From NCBI GenBank assembly GCA_037127255.1, contig JBANSL010000003.1:46997814-47061813 (forward strand): a stretch of DNA of 64,000 bases, given 5' to 3'. A model generated the notes under the pieces. That model saw only the letters and a program-made list of their open reading frames with translations, did no database searches and was not told the DNA's origin. Below are positions 35,041-46,938 of the stretch, piece by piece; position 1 is the first letter of the stretch, and each line of letters starts with the position of its first letter. A program made the translations under genes and the position numbers. Origin of the DNA: Persicaria tinctoria (Eukaryota; Streptophyta; Magnoliopsida; Caryophyllales; Polygonaceae).

Positions 35041-38000
35041 ATGGTCGACACGAGACGTGGCTTAGATGGGCGTGGGGGTAGGGCGCGTCGCGGCAGGGGA
35101 CGCCCTCGTCGAGTTGCTGCTGAGAGCGCTGAGGAGCGAGTTTCGCCACCGCGAGCTAATGACCGGGTGCCAGCTTCCCCAGAGACTAGGATTGGGCAGC
35201 TAGAGGCAACGCTTCATGATATTCTGAGCGAGCTACGTGGAGGGGCTTGATCTACGACGCCGACGCCAGAGGTTCCAGTTCAGCAGCCAGCCGAGCCTGT
35301 GGCCGATGCGTGCCCTGAGAAGCGCATCGATTGGGTCAAGAGGTTTGCTTAGTGTAGTCCGCCGACCTTCGCGGGAGGCATCAGAGATGACGTGGAGAGA
35401 TGGCTGCGTGATATGGAGGGGTTATTTGACCATGTTGATGTACCTATCTCTGAGAGACAAAGACTTGCTGCTGGACTTCTACGGGAGAACGCGAATGCTA
35501 GGTGGTTTGTCTGCAAGAAGGAGCGGAGCGAGTGGAACTATGACGACTTCAGATCCCTGATGATGAGAGAGTACTGTCCACCAGGGATACAGATGGCTAG
35601 GGAGGTATCTTTTATACGCGACACCTATGACCGGTCGGCTTATGTAGCTGCTATCGTTCGCCAGTTCAAGAGCGAGCTGATATACTGCGATCACCTATGT
35701 CCATCAGACGAGAGTCGGATCCGTTTGCTGTCTATGAGATTGCCGCCTCCTGTACTTCTGCATGCGTCCAGCTTGGGAGCTGTCAGCTTTGACCGATTTC
35801 TGGAGGTCATCCTTATGTACGATCAGCAGAGGATTCTGTGTGAGACTTCCTACTCTACTGTCCGCCCTGATGCGAAGAGGGCGCGTCCAACCGACACCCG
35901 TGGAGATGACAGATCTAGGAGAGGAGCGTTTAGAGGAGGGTATCACGGAGCTGCATAGAGAGCACCCCCAGTTCCGACTGCTTATGGAGGAGATGCCAAA
36001 GTGAGGACCTGCCATGGATGTTTCGGGAGGGGCCACTACATTGCTTCTTGCCCAGACCGTTCGACTGTCTGCTATACCTGTGGTACTATGGGGCACCGAG
36101 CTGCTACATGCCCTCAGAGTCGTGGAGCTCCAGCTACTGCACAGCCACCGAGACTTCTTGCGGCTCCTCAGCCACCACTGCTGACATATCCCCAGGGCCA
36201 GGGTCAGGGCCAGGGACGAGGTGACCCTTCCGGCAGAGGCCGAGGCGGAGGTAGAGGAGGTAGAGGTTCTGGACGTGGAGGTAGAGGACCATCTGGGTCA
36301 GGTCAGGGTCGTGGATCATCTTCTGTAGGACCGTCAGAGTCAGGTTATGATCGTGGCCAGAGTTCGGGAGGTCGAGGACCAGGACTACCCCCACCGCCCC
36401 GCGTATTTCAGATGCATGCTGATGACCGCTCAGCCCCGACTTCCGCAGGTACGATATTCTTCCATGATGAGTGCCTATCTATCTTGTTTGACACTGGTGC
36501 GACTCACTGCTTCATAGCAGAGGCGTGCGTGGCCAGGCTGAGCCTGAGCTGCACGAGTGGTTCACCCCTTACTATTGGTCTGGCGGATGGGGCCAAGGTT
36601 AGGACGAGTCGTGAGATTTTAGGGTGCCCCATTCGGATAGGTGAGCGAGAGTGGCCTACCGACCTTATAGTTATGCCATTGAGGATGGATGATCTCATCT
36701 TGGGTATGGACTTCATGGACCACTACGGGGCTATCATCAACTTGCGGACGAGGACATCGTCGATTTTGGCATCTGACGGGACCGAGCACCAGGTTTGGGG
36801 GAGCGACCCCAAGAGGAATGGATCACTCATCAGCGTAGTCAGAGCCGCCAGACTTTTGGACCAGGGTTGCGTCGGGTATTGGTGTTATGCTTTAGAGGTG
36901 GATCGCACGCACCCCAGTATATCAGATGTTCCCGTTGTCAGAGACTTCGCAGATGTGTTTACGGAGGAGCTGCCAGGACTTCCCCCGCCGAGAGAGGTCG
37001 ACTTCGCGATTGAGTTGGAGCTAGGCACCAGGCCTATCTTGCGAGTTCCTTATCGCATGGCACCGACGAAGATGGCCGAGCTGAAGGCTCAGCTAGAGGA
37101 GCTAGCTGAGAAGGGCTACATTCGGCCTAGTGCATCGCCTTGGGGAGCGCCAGTGCTATTCGTCAAGAAGAAGGATGGGTCGCTGAGACTGTGCATCGAT
37201 TATCGGGAGCTGAACCGGCTGACGGTGAAGAACCGTTATCCTCTTCCCCGGATTGACGATCTGATGGATCAGCTGCAGGGCGCCGTGGTCTTCTCGAAGA
37301 TCGATTTGAGGTCAGGTTATCATCAGCTGAGGGTGAAGCCAGAGGATGTTCCGAAGACCGCTTTTCGGACCCGCTATGGTCACTACGAGTTCGTGGTCAT
37401 GCCGTTTGGGCTGACCAATGCACCAGCCGCGTTCATGGAGCTCATGAACCGAGTGTTCATCGACTTCTTGGACAAGTTCGTCGTCGTCTTCATCGATGAC
37501 ATCTTAGTCTACTCGAGGAGTAGAGAGGAGCACGAGGAGCATTTGAGGATTGTGCTAGAGACGCTGAGGAAGCATCAGCTGTATGAGAAGTACAGCAAGT
37601 GTGAGTTCTGGCTCACAGAGGTGGCTTTCTTAGGCCACGTTATTTCAGCTGAGGGAGTTGCCGTGGATCCGGCAAAGATTGATGCCATCGTTGCTTGGGA
37701 GGTGCCCAAGAACGTCAGAGATATCCGCTCATTACTGGGATTGGCTAGTTATTACAGGAGATTCGTCCAGGGTTTCTCGAGTATTGCTAGACCGATGACG
37801 CAGCCGCTGAAGAAGGACGTCCCCTTCGAGTGGAGTTCAGATTGTCAGGCCAGCTTTGAGCTTCTGAAGCAGAAGTTGACGACTGCTCCGGTGTTGGCTC
37901 TGCCAGATGGGATAGAGGACTTCGTTATCTACACAGATGCCTCGCATTCCGGCATGGGTTATGTTCTGCATCAGAGAGATCGGGTCATCGCTTATGCTTC

Positions 38001-39888
38001 GCGCCAGTTGAAGCCTGCAGAGGTGTCTTACCCCATCCATGGTTTGGAGTTGGCAGCCGTGATTCACGCTCTGAAGATCTGGAGGCATTATCTGTATGGT
38101 ACTTCTTGCAAGGTGATGACGGATCACAAGAGCTTGAAGTACATTTTCACACAGAAGGAGCTCAACATGCGTCAGAGACGATGGTTAGAGCTTCTGAAGG
38201 ACTATGACTTGGACATAGTCTACCATCAAGGGAAGGCCAATGTAGTGGCAGATGCGTTGAGTTGGAAGACTCATCATGAGGTGGCAGTTGAGAGGCTTAC
38301 AGCTCAGTGAGATTTGCAGAGAAATCTGTTGAGATGCTGCTTTGAGGTGTGGATTCAGAGAGATCGCGGGCAGTTCTCATTCTTGGAGGTGCAGGCAGAG
38401 TTGTCAGCAGAGATTCGGCAGGGTCAGGCAGATTGTCCAGAGATTGCAGTTCTGAGAGAGCGGATGGCTCAGGGCAGATTCAGAGAGCTTGCAGAGAGAG
38501 CAGACGGGATGCTGACCTTCTAGGGCAGAGTTGTAGTTCCATCGACGTCAGATTTGAGGCAGAGGATCATGCAGGAGGCTCACTCCACCCCTTATTCTGT
38601 CCATCCAGGGACGAATAAGATGTATCAGGATCTGAGGAGGAGTTATTGGTGGCAGAGGATGAGAGCAGACATCACAGAGTTCGTGGCCAGATGTCAGGTT
38701 TGTCAGCAGGTTCGGATTGATCACCAGAGGCCGGGAGGACCCGTCCAGTCCCTTCCAGTTCCAGAGTGGAAGTGGACGGATATCTCTATGGATTTCGTCA
38801 CTAGGCTGAGGCGAGACGTCAGAGGATTTGACGCTATTTGGGTTATGGTCGACAGGTTGACCAAGTCGGCCCATTTCATAGTTATTCAGGAGACATGGCC
38901 AGCTTCGAAGTTAGCGGACGAGTTCATTCGCCAGATTGTGAGGCTTCATGGAGTACCAGAGAGGATCGTATCTGATCGAGATGGACGCTTCACCTCGAGG
39001 TTTTAGCAGCAGGTCCAGGAGAGTTTGGGCTCCAGATTGCATTTTAGTACGGCTTATCACCCGCAGACAGATGGCCAGAGCGAGAGGACGATTCAGACGT
39101 TGGAGGACATGTTGCGATCGTGCGTCTTGGACTGGGGTGATCATTGGGTCAAGCACCTACCGCTAGTGGAGTTTTCCTACAACAACAGCTACCACGCGTC
39201 GATCGAGATGGCCCCATACGAGGCTTTGTATGGGAGGCGATGCAAGTCGCCGGTTTGCTGGGACGAGCCTGCAGATACAGTTATGTCGTTGCCCGAGATG
39301 GTCAGAGAGACAGTTGATAAGGTTGGCCGCATCCGAGAGCATATGAGGGTAGCCTAGGATCGACAGAAGAAGTATGCGGACAGACGGAGGACCGAGCTTG
39401 AGTTCGAGGTAGGCTCGCATGTATGGCTTCGAGTTTCGCCCACCAGGGGAGTTCGACGGTTCGGCATCAAAGGGAAGTTGAGTCCGAGGTTCATTGGCCC
39501 ATTTGAGATCCTAGAGAGAGTCGGTGTGGTAGCCTACCGTTTAGCCTTACCTCCATCCTTAGCCGGCGTCCATGACGTCTTTCATATCTTCCAGCTCTGT
39601 CAGTATATTCCCGACCCTAGTCATGTCCTTGACCACTCAGACCTTCACATTGAGCGTGACCATACCTTTGTAGAGCGTCCGGTGAGGGTCCTTGACCGTC
39701 GTGTCAAGAAGCTTAGGAACAGGGAGGTTCCTTTGCTTCTGGTTCAGTGGTCTAGGAGAAGCCCTGAGGAGGCCACCTGGGAGACTGAGGAGAGCATTCG
39801 GGCTAGCTATGGAGATGTCCTAGATGAGCTACTTGCGTCCTATGTTGAGCCGAGTGTAGACATTACCTTGACTTCTCGAGTGCGGTGA
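35041..39888 (+). pseudogene. gag-pol: Tekay-type gag-pol polyprotein with chromodomain, seven in-frame stops
   Basis: A single frame of 1,615 codons with no frameshift. Order: basic N-terminus; gag domain (about residues 105-300); two CCHC zinc knuckles (CHGC...C at 324-337 and CYTC...C at 344-357); Gly/Arg-rich linker (about 383-440); aspartic protease (DTGA from 484); reverse transcriptase with FIDD at 817-820; RNase H (TDAS, Asp 966); integrase with CQVC zinc part, DISMDF, VSDRDGRF and DGQSE; chromodomain-like end (about 1551-1601). The chromodomain and sequence style indicate a Tekay/Del chromovirus. Stops are TGA at 35248 and 38308, and TAG at 35350, 35956, 38521, 39004 and 39355. The largest open part (36001-38310) covers protease to RNase H. 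The copy cannot make a full polyprotein. Confidence 0.93.
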
Positions 39889-40599
39889 GTATGCCTAGCT
39901 AGTTGGTTGGGATTGGTTAGTGGTGTCTCTTTGATTGCGTGCTTATGCTTGGTAGTTGTGTGCAGATCCTTGGTGATATGATGTGATGAGCCTCGATGAT
40001 ATGATGATGTGCTAGATATTATGGTATGTGACTGTATTTGATGTGCTATAATCTTCTGTTTATCTTGAGATTATGATCATTCTTCTATATCCATGATGCT
40101 TAATATTAGAAATGCTAGAGATTGAATTGTGGAATTATGATTTGACTCAGAACCTAGAAAGAGAATATGAGAATAGCCTTTAGAGGTGGATGTCAGAATG
40201 ATTGGGAAATTGGGAATGCCTTGTTTAATGTCGAATTTAAAGAATTTCAAACGGTGATTGAGAAGGAACATAGATTTTGAGAAAACTATTCCAACCCGAG
40301 CTTTCATTATGACGCCCCACGAAGTGGATACAAGCATGTATGAGGGCACCTGTAGATCGCTTGCTAAGACCTAGCGGAAATGTCATGATGGTTTTTGAGT
40401 TATGGTATGCCCGAGGAGTCGGAGTGGGGATGTGGTAGGGGCCCCTACCGCATCATTACTACGACCGATTGGGAGTATTATGATCATTACGACGGTACTG
40501 TGAGATCTCATGGGGGCACTTATAAGGTACTTACGGGATCGATGACGTGATCCTTGGACTCACCAATTCCAACTTCATCCCCTACTTTATAATGATTTT
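39889..40599 (+). other. Element C 3' untranslated region
   Basis: Non-coding sequence between the polyprotein stop and the stem-loop. Several blocks recur in A, B and F: GCCCCACGAAGTGGATACAA near 40313, GGGGGCAC near 40514, and ATGACGTGATCCTTGGACTC near 40543. The LARDs therefore keep this end of the parent element. Confidence 0.75.
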
Positions 40600-40617
40600 A
40601 GTCTCGGGGACGAGACT
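40600..40617 (+). other. Conserved stem-loop upstream of the polypurine tract (C)
   Basis: AGTCTCG-GGGA-CGAGACT, identical to B and to the minus strands of A and F. Confidence 0.8.
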
Positions 40618-40624
40618 TGTTTTT

Positions 40625-40636
40625 AGAGGTGGATTA
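40625..40636 (+). promoter_or_regulatory. Element C polypurine tract
   Basis: AGAGGTGGATTA precedes the 3' LTR start TGTAAAGG. One base differs from the AGAGGTGGATGA of A, B and F. Confidence 0.8.
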
Positions 40637-41269
40637 TGTAAAGGCTCGGATTTTTAAAATATTAATTATCGGAAAAAGAAAATCAAAATGAATTTAAAAT
40701 AAATTCCAGCCCAAATTTTCGATTTAAATATCAATTCTGTCTTTCATTTCGGGTTTTGAACGACCAATCAGCGAAATTTAACTTCCCGACTCGAGACCTC
40801 AATTCCGTCTTTTTTCTCACATTCTTATCCAATTCAACATTGATTTCCCACAATTTAAGATTTAATTTTAAACTCCCTATCTCTTTCAATCTTTTCCTTA
40901 TTAACCCAACACACACTTTTTTTCTTTTCTTCTTACCTTCTTGACTTACCAAGAATGGAAATGAGTACACCCCTTTTTCCCATGCCTTGTCCAATGGTTA
41001 CAACTAAGGAAGCCAAAATTTATCCATAAAATCTGAACCTTGACCACATCTTTTCACACACCCACACAAACCCAGAAACCAAACACGTACAACCCTTTCT
41101 TTCCCCCGGGAGGAATCGCCGAAGAGCATCTTCGCCCTCCATTGTCGCCACCCACCTCGCTCCTCCTTCACTCCTTCAAACCAGAAGAAGCAGCGGCCTC
41201 AACTTCACCCTCGAGCCACCCAGAAGCAGCGACACCACCCCCCGGAACCGCCGGCGCCGCCACCGTCTC
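40637..41269 (+). repeat. Element C 3' LTR, truncated
   Basis: Only the first 633 bp remain. They match 23452 onward and include a stretch of roughly 36 bp (about 41129-41165) that the 5' LTR has lost. At CTC (41267-41269) the sequence switches to the interior of E's LTR, and CTC is present in both parents at the junction. Confidence 0.9.
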
Positions 41270-42136
41270 AAGAAACACCAAGAACTTGATCAAGAATTGA
41301 TCAAGAACTCCAAGAAAGACACGAAACAGCAAGAACAAAGGGAAAGACACGAAATTTAATGGAAAGAATGGAAAGACACGACCTGATATGGACTGAGTCG
41401 ATCTATGCAGCGCAAGATAAAGACCCCAGGCCTCCTCAGAGGGTAGGAACCAATACCAATGCCTACACAACCCGCCTCTACAATCCGACACAGTCAAGCG
41501 GACAACTTGAAGCACCAGAAGGGGGCTTGTGGATACTAGATTCACCAAGTCTTGCGAAGTTGATGAACGGCAAAGCAAACCAAGCTGAGATATGTATCAA
41601 TCGATGATCAATGAGCACAGCTCTAATTGAATCAACAAACACTCGAAGGTGTAAACACTCTTTATGAGAGAATTTCAATTATCAAAGTTCCAATCCGATT
41701 CAATGAAAGGTGCGGCCATATATAGGCCTTACAAGGCTGTTCTGGCCGGTTTTAGGAGATAGAAGATAGAACAAGATAGATCTAAATACTAATGGGCCTA
41801 ATTAAATAAACCTAAGAACATAAGTAAATAAGGTTTTAAAACGAATAACTAATAAAAGCCCAATTCAGCCCAATAATGTTCATAAGCTGAAAATAAGCTC
41901 AACACTTAGTGAAATTTCGACATAGACATAACTAAGGAGGGTCGGCCTCCATTTGCACTCCAATGCACATGTATGTCTTCAATGTAGGCTCGGGGAGTTG
42001 AACCTTGCTCGAGAACAAAGCATGACCCACAAAGTTGAATGAGTCTCTCTGAAGCTTCTTAGCTCTAGCTCGAGTCATTGGTCCTTCTCCAAGTATGATG
42101 GGTGTGTCTGGAGCTGTAGAAGATGGTCCCGCATCA
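41270..42136 (-). repeat. Element E 3' LTR, terminally truncated and partly coding
   Basis: This matches 48356-49222. On the minus strand it begins TGATGCGGG directly after the polypurine tract. Its first 205 bases encode the last 67 codons and the stop of the polyprotein. A TATATATGG element lies at about 41717-41725. The distal 86 bp, present in the 5' LTR, are missing here. Confidence 0.9.
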
Positions 42137-45100
42137 ACCTCCCCTTCTTGAAAAGGATTCGACCACGAATCCAAGTCTTCATCCACAGCGAAGTAAGGGA
42201 TTAGATCGGCGACGTTGAAGGTTGCGCTCACGCCCATGTCTCCAGGAAGCTCCAATTGGTAGGCATTGTCGCCCACTCTCTTCTTGATCCGAAATGGTCC
42301 ATCACCACGCGGCGACAGCTTGTTCTTCCGGGCTTCTGGAAACCGCTCCTTCCTCAAGTGCACCCATACAAGATCTCCAGGCTGAAATGTGACCAAGCGA
42401 CGTCCTTTGTTGGGCTTGTTAGCATTGTATTCAGCCTTTAGCTTCAGCTTCTCTCGAGTTCGTTCATGCAGCTCCTTGATGAACTCGACATGCTTACCTG
42501 CCTCAAATGATTCTTTGTCTCTCATAGGATATGGAGTAAGATCAAAAGGGGTTAGTGGATTAACATCATACACACATTCAAATGGACTGATTTTAGTAGC
42601 CGAATGCATGGTTCTATTATAAGCAAATTCCACATGAGGTAAGGCTTCTTCCCAAAGTTTCAAATTCTTCATAATAATGGCTCTTAGGACAGTAGCAAGA
42701 GTTCTATTAGTCACCTCAGTTTGGCCATCAGTTTTGGGGTGGCTAGAAGTAGAGAATAGCAATCTAGTTCCCAATTTATTCCATAAAGTGCGCCAAAAAT
42801 GACTTAAGAATTTCACATCCCTATCACTAACAATGGTTTTAGGCACACCATGCAACCTAACTACTTCTCTAAAGAATAGATTAGCAACATTGGTAGCATC
42901 ATCAGTTTTGTGGCATGCAATGAAATGAGCCATTTTAGAGAACCTATCCACTACCACAAATATAGAATCTCTCCCCTTCTTAGTTCTAGGCAACCCAACT
43001 ATAAAATCCATAGAAATGTCTTCCCAAGGGGCTGAGGGGGTCGGTAGTGGTGTATAAAGGCCATGAGGCATAAGCTTAGCTTTGGCTTTAATGCAATATA
43101 TGCATCTCTTAAGGCAATGTTCTACATCCCTAAGCATATGTGGCCAATAAAAATGTGATTTCAGTGTGTTATATGTTTTATCCCTACCAAAATGTCCCAT
43201 TAGACCACCACTATGTGCTTCACTAACAAGTAGTAACCTCAAAGAACATCTAGGAATACACACTTGATCTTTTCGAAATAAGAATCCTTCATGTATATAA
43301 AAGCTGTCATTTGGACCCTTTTCTAAGCACTTTCAAAAAATATAACCAAAATCCAAATCAGATTCATACAATTCCTTTATGTAAACAAAGCCTAAGACTC
43401 TAGAATCCAAAATGGTTAAAAGTACATGTCTTCTAGCTAAAGCATGAGAATCGAAATCAGCTATTAGAGCATGTCTCCTAGATAATGCATCCGCAACCAC
43501 ATTGTCTTTGTCTTTCTTATATTTAATCACATAAGGAAATGTTTCAATAAACTCCATCCATCTACCATGTCTCCTATCAAGTTTATCTTGACTTTTAAAG
43601 TGTTTTAAAGACTCATGATCAGTCCTAAGAATAAACTCGCTAGGCCATAGATAGTGAGACCATGTCTTAAGTACTCTAAACAAAGCATATAATTCCTTAT
43701 CATAGGTAGAGTAATTAAGACAAGCACCTTTCAACTTTTCAGAAAAGAAAGCAATAGGCTTACCTCCCTGCATAAGAACTCCACCAATTCCAACTCCGCT
43801 AGCATCACACTCTACTTCAAAGGGCTGAGTAAAGTCCGGTAAAGCTAATAGAGGTGCGTGGGTCAGCTTGTCCTTAAGTGTGTTGAATGCTTCCTCCTGA
43901 GCTGCTCCCCATGTGAACTCACTTCTCTTCTTAGTAAGCTCGGTCAGTGGGGCTGAGATGGTGCTGAAATCTCGCACAAAGCGTCGGTAGAAGCTCGCAA
44001 GACCTTGGAAGCTGCGTACATGGCCTATGTTGGTGGGGGTCGGCCACTCTTGGATGGCTTTAATCTTTGATTCATCAATACGCAGTCCATTAGAGCTCAC
44101 TACAAATCCAAGAAAAGACACTTGTTTATTACATAATTCACACTTCTTTAAATTAGCATACAAGTGTTCAATTCTCAGCGTTTTAAGCACTTCTCTAAGA
44201 TGTGATTCATGTTCATTAAGAGATTTGCTATAAATCAGAATATCATCAAAATAAACAACAACAAATCTTCCAATGAAATCTCGAAGCACATGATTCATTA
44301 AGCGCATAAAAGTGCTAGGAGCATTAGTTAAACCAAAAGGCATAACCAACCACTCATATAACCCAAGCTTAGTCTTAAAGGCTGTTTTCCATTCATCACC
44401 CTTTTTCATTCTATTCTGATGATAACCATTTCTAAGATCAATTTTAGAAAATATAGAAGCTCCATGTAACTCATCTAGCATATCATCTAATCTAGGAATA
44501 GGGTGACGATATTTAATAGTGATGTTGTTAATAGCCCTACAATCTACACACATTCTCCATGATCCATCTTTCTTAGGGACTAATAACACAGGTACAGCAC
44601 TAGGACTTAAGCTTTCTCGAATGTAACCCTTATCCAATTGGACCGCTTGGGTCTCAGTGGGATTCATACGATACGCAGGCCTATTAGGTAATGCAGCCCC
44701 CGGAATAAGATCAATTTGATGCTCAATTCCACGAATAGAGGGTAGACCTGGTGGTATGTCATCGGGAAACACATCTTTATACTCCTCGAGTAGAGCGAGT
44801 ATGTTGGATGGAAGAGAAGCTTTAAGCTCTTCACTCAACATATTCAAGCTCTTGATAAGGTGCATAAGGGTGGTTTCTCCATCTGCAAATTCGTCTAAGT
44901 ATGTACTCTTGAAAGCCATTAGTACACCCTTAGGCCGAGTTTGAGATGCCACTTGGCTCGACTGAGCCTCCTGTTCTAACTCACCTTTACTTACCTTGCG
45001 CTTCTCAATCTCATCAGCCACTTGTGTTGGCGTCATGGGTTTGAGAACAACGTTTTTTCCCTGAAATGTAAAGGCATGTCGGTTAGAATGACCATCATGT

Positions 45101-46938
45101 TGGACCTTACGATCAAATTGCCAAGGACGGCCTAAAAGAATATGACAAGCTTGAATAGGTACAATATCACATAAAACATCATCTTCATAATGTCCTAGTT
45201 TAATATGCACTTTAGCTTGTCTATGAACTCTTAATAAACCACAATCATTCATCCAATGCAATTTGTAAGGTCTAGGGTGTTGGACAGTAGGTAAATGCAA
45301 TTTGTCAACCATTTCTTGACTAGCTAAATTACAGCAACTACCTCCATCAATGATCACATTTACAACCTTTCCTTTAACGAGACAACGAGTATGAAACAAG
45401 TTTTCCCTTTGATTATCTTCACATGGTGTAGGAACAACACTTAAAACTCTTCTAAAAATCAAAGATTCTCCATGTTCATATTCAACCTCATTATCATCAT
45501 TTTCATAGCAAACAAGGTTTAAGTTCTGATCATTGTCATTAGCATGCTCATCCGGTTCATCACAAGAATTTTCAGATTCATATTCCCCAAATTGATTAAC
45601 CATGAGCGTTTTCCTATTAGGGAAATCCTTCATATAATGTCCTCTACCTTGGCATTTAAAGCATACAATATCTCTAGAACGAGTAGAAGAAGGATTAGGA
45701 TTACTCCCTTTGGGACCAGTAGATGTCCCAGACGATTCTCGTCCATTCCATGGACCTTTTCCTTTGTCGAGGGGCTGCTGGGGTTGTCGACTCTCATTCC
45801 TCCATTGGGGCTGTTGAGCTCGCTCCTTGGAACCCATTTCCGAGCGCCCTGGCGGCTGTTGAGGCCGGTTTTGACGCCATCCTTGTTGCTGGCCACTCGA
45901 CATCCTTCCTTGGATCTTGTAACGTTGTCCCTTTTCTACTTTAATTGCTAAATGTAACAAATTAGTAGGAGTAGTATAGGGAAAATAATCAATCTCATGA
46001 GCTAAAGCGGGATGCAATATCCTAAGATATCTAGCATTTGTATCTTCATAAGGTTCATTCACATTAGCTCGAGCCATAGTTTCTTGCATAAGATTAAATG
46101 TTTCCTCAACAGTTTTATTTCCTTGCTTAAGATTTTCTAATCTTTGCCTAAGCTATCTAGCATAATGTTGAGGTACAAATCGATTTCTCATTAATGCTTT
46201 AAGTTGTTCCCAAGAAGCAATAGGTGCATCAAGAGCTCTTCTCCTTTCTTTAACTAAGTTATCCCACCAAATTAAAGCAAAGCCTGTGAACTCTAAAGTA
46301 GCTAATTGCACCTTTTTAGCATTAGAGAAATTATGACAATTCCAAATCTGATCCATTTTAGTTTCCCAATCAATATAAACATCCGGATCAGTTTTACCTT
46401 CAAAAGGAGGAATCTTTACCTTGACCTTACCTATGTCGTCCTCGTCATTGTACCTAGGTGGTCGGTTCTGATTTCCTCTTTGATTCCGTCTTGGACGCTG
46501 CTCCCAATACTCCTCTTCTTGGAAGTCATCATCTTGCTCCGAGTAGTAGAATTGCTCCTGGAAGCCTCGACCTCTTCCCCTTCCTTGTCCTTGACCTTGC
46601 ACATTAACAAACCCATTATTCCGATCATTTCTCCCACCTCGTGGAGAGTTGTTTTCATTGAATAAAGGATTTTCTAAATTGACATGAGGATTAGGATTAG
46701 GGATAGGATTTACGACCTCTCTTTCATTGTTGGGTATCTCCACTCGCTCTTGCTGACCTATGGTGTTCGAACCACTAGGCCTAGAGCTTTCCCAAGCCGC
46801 CATCTTAGCTTGCAACGCAGCCAAGGTATCCGTTATAGTGGCTATGTTGGCCGTCAAGTTGTTGAATTGCTCGGGTGTCACAGTAGCACTCGAGTTTGTG
46901 GCATCGTTACCACCATTGTTTCCCTGATTGTTAGACAT
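41932..46938 (-). pseudogene. gag-pol: CRM/Reina-type gag-pol polyprotein with two in-frame stops
   Basis: One 1,668-codon frame, no frameshift, stopped by TAG at 46153-46155 (codon 262) and TGA at 43333-43335. Order: Asn-rich N-terminus; gag (about 170-330, WETKMDQIW and LIWWDNL); a single zinc knuckle from residue 426 ([13 protein letters not shown]) whose last Cys appears as Phe; protease with IDGGS (Asp 531); reverse transcriptase with YFDD at 896-899; RNase H; integrase with CIYC, ISMDF, SDRDVKF and DGQTE. There is no chromodomain. The C-terminus has TRARAKKLQ and ends inside the 3' LTR. Sequence style points to the CRM/Reina branch of chromoviruses. CRM elements favour centromeres, but membership is not proven here. 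Two readthroughs or reversions would be needed for function. Confidence 0.9.
42137..42149 (-). promoter_or_regulatory. Element E polypurine tract
   Basis: The minus strand reads AAGAAGGGGAGGT directly before the LTR start TGATGCGGG. The tract lies inside the coding frame, which shows that the reading frame continues into the 3' LTR. Confidence 0.88.

Larger units (their letters stand above)
23452..41269 (+). mobile_element. Element C: Tekay-type chromovirus (Ty3/gypsy) with decayed gag-pol
   Basis: The 5' LTR starts TGTAAAGGCTCGG at 23452 and ends TTACA at 34557, but is interrupted by D1 and by a CACTA element. A primer-binding site, a gag-pol frame with a chromodomain, a stem-loop, a polypurine tract and the 3' LTR start (40637) follow in the expected order. 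The 3' LTR matches the 5' LTR start until 41269, where it is cut and joined to element E. C shares its terminal and regulatory sequences with the non-coding elements A, B and F. The left target duplication may be GTGAT (23447-23451); the right copy is lost. Confidence 0.9.
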
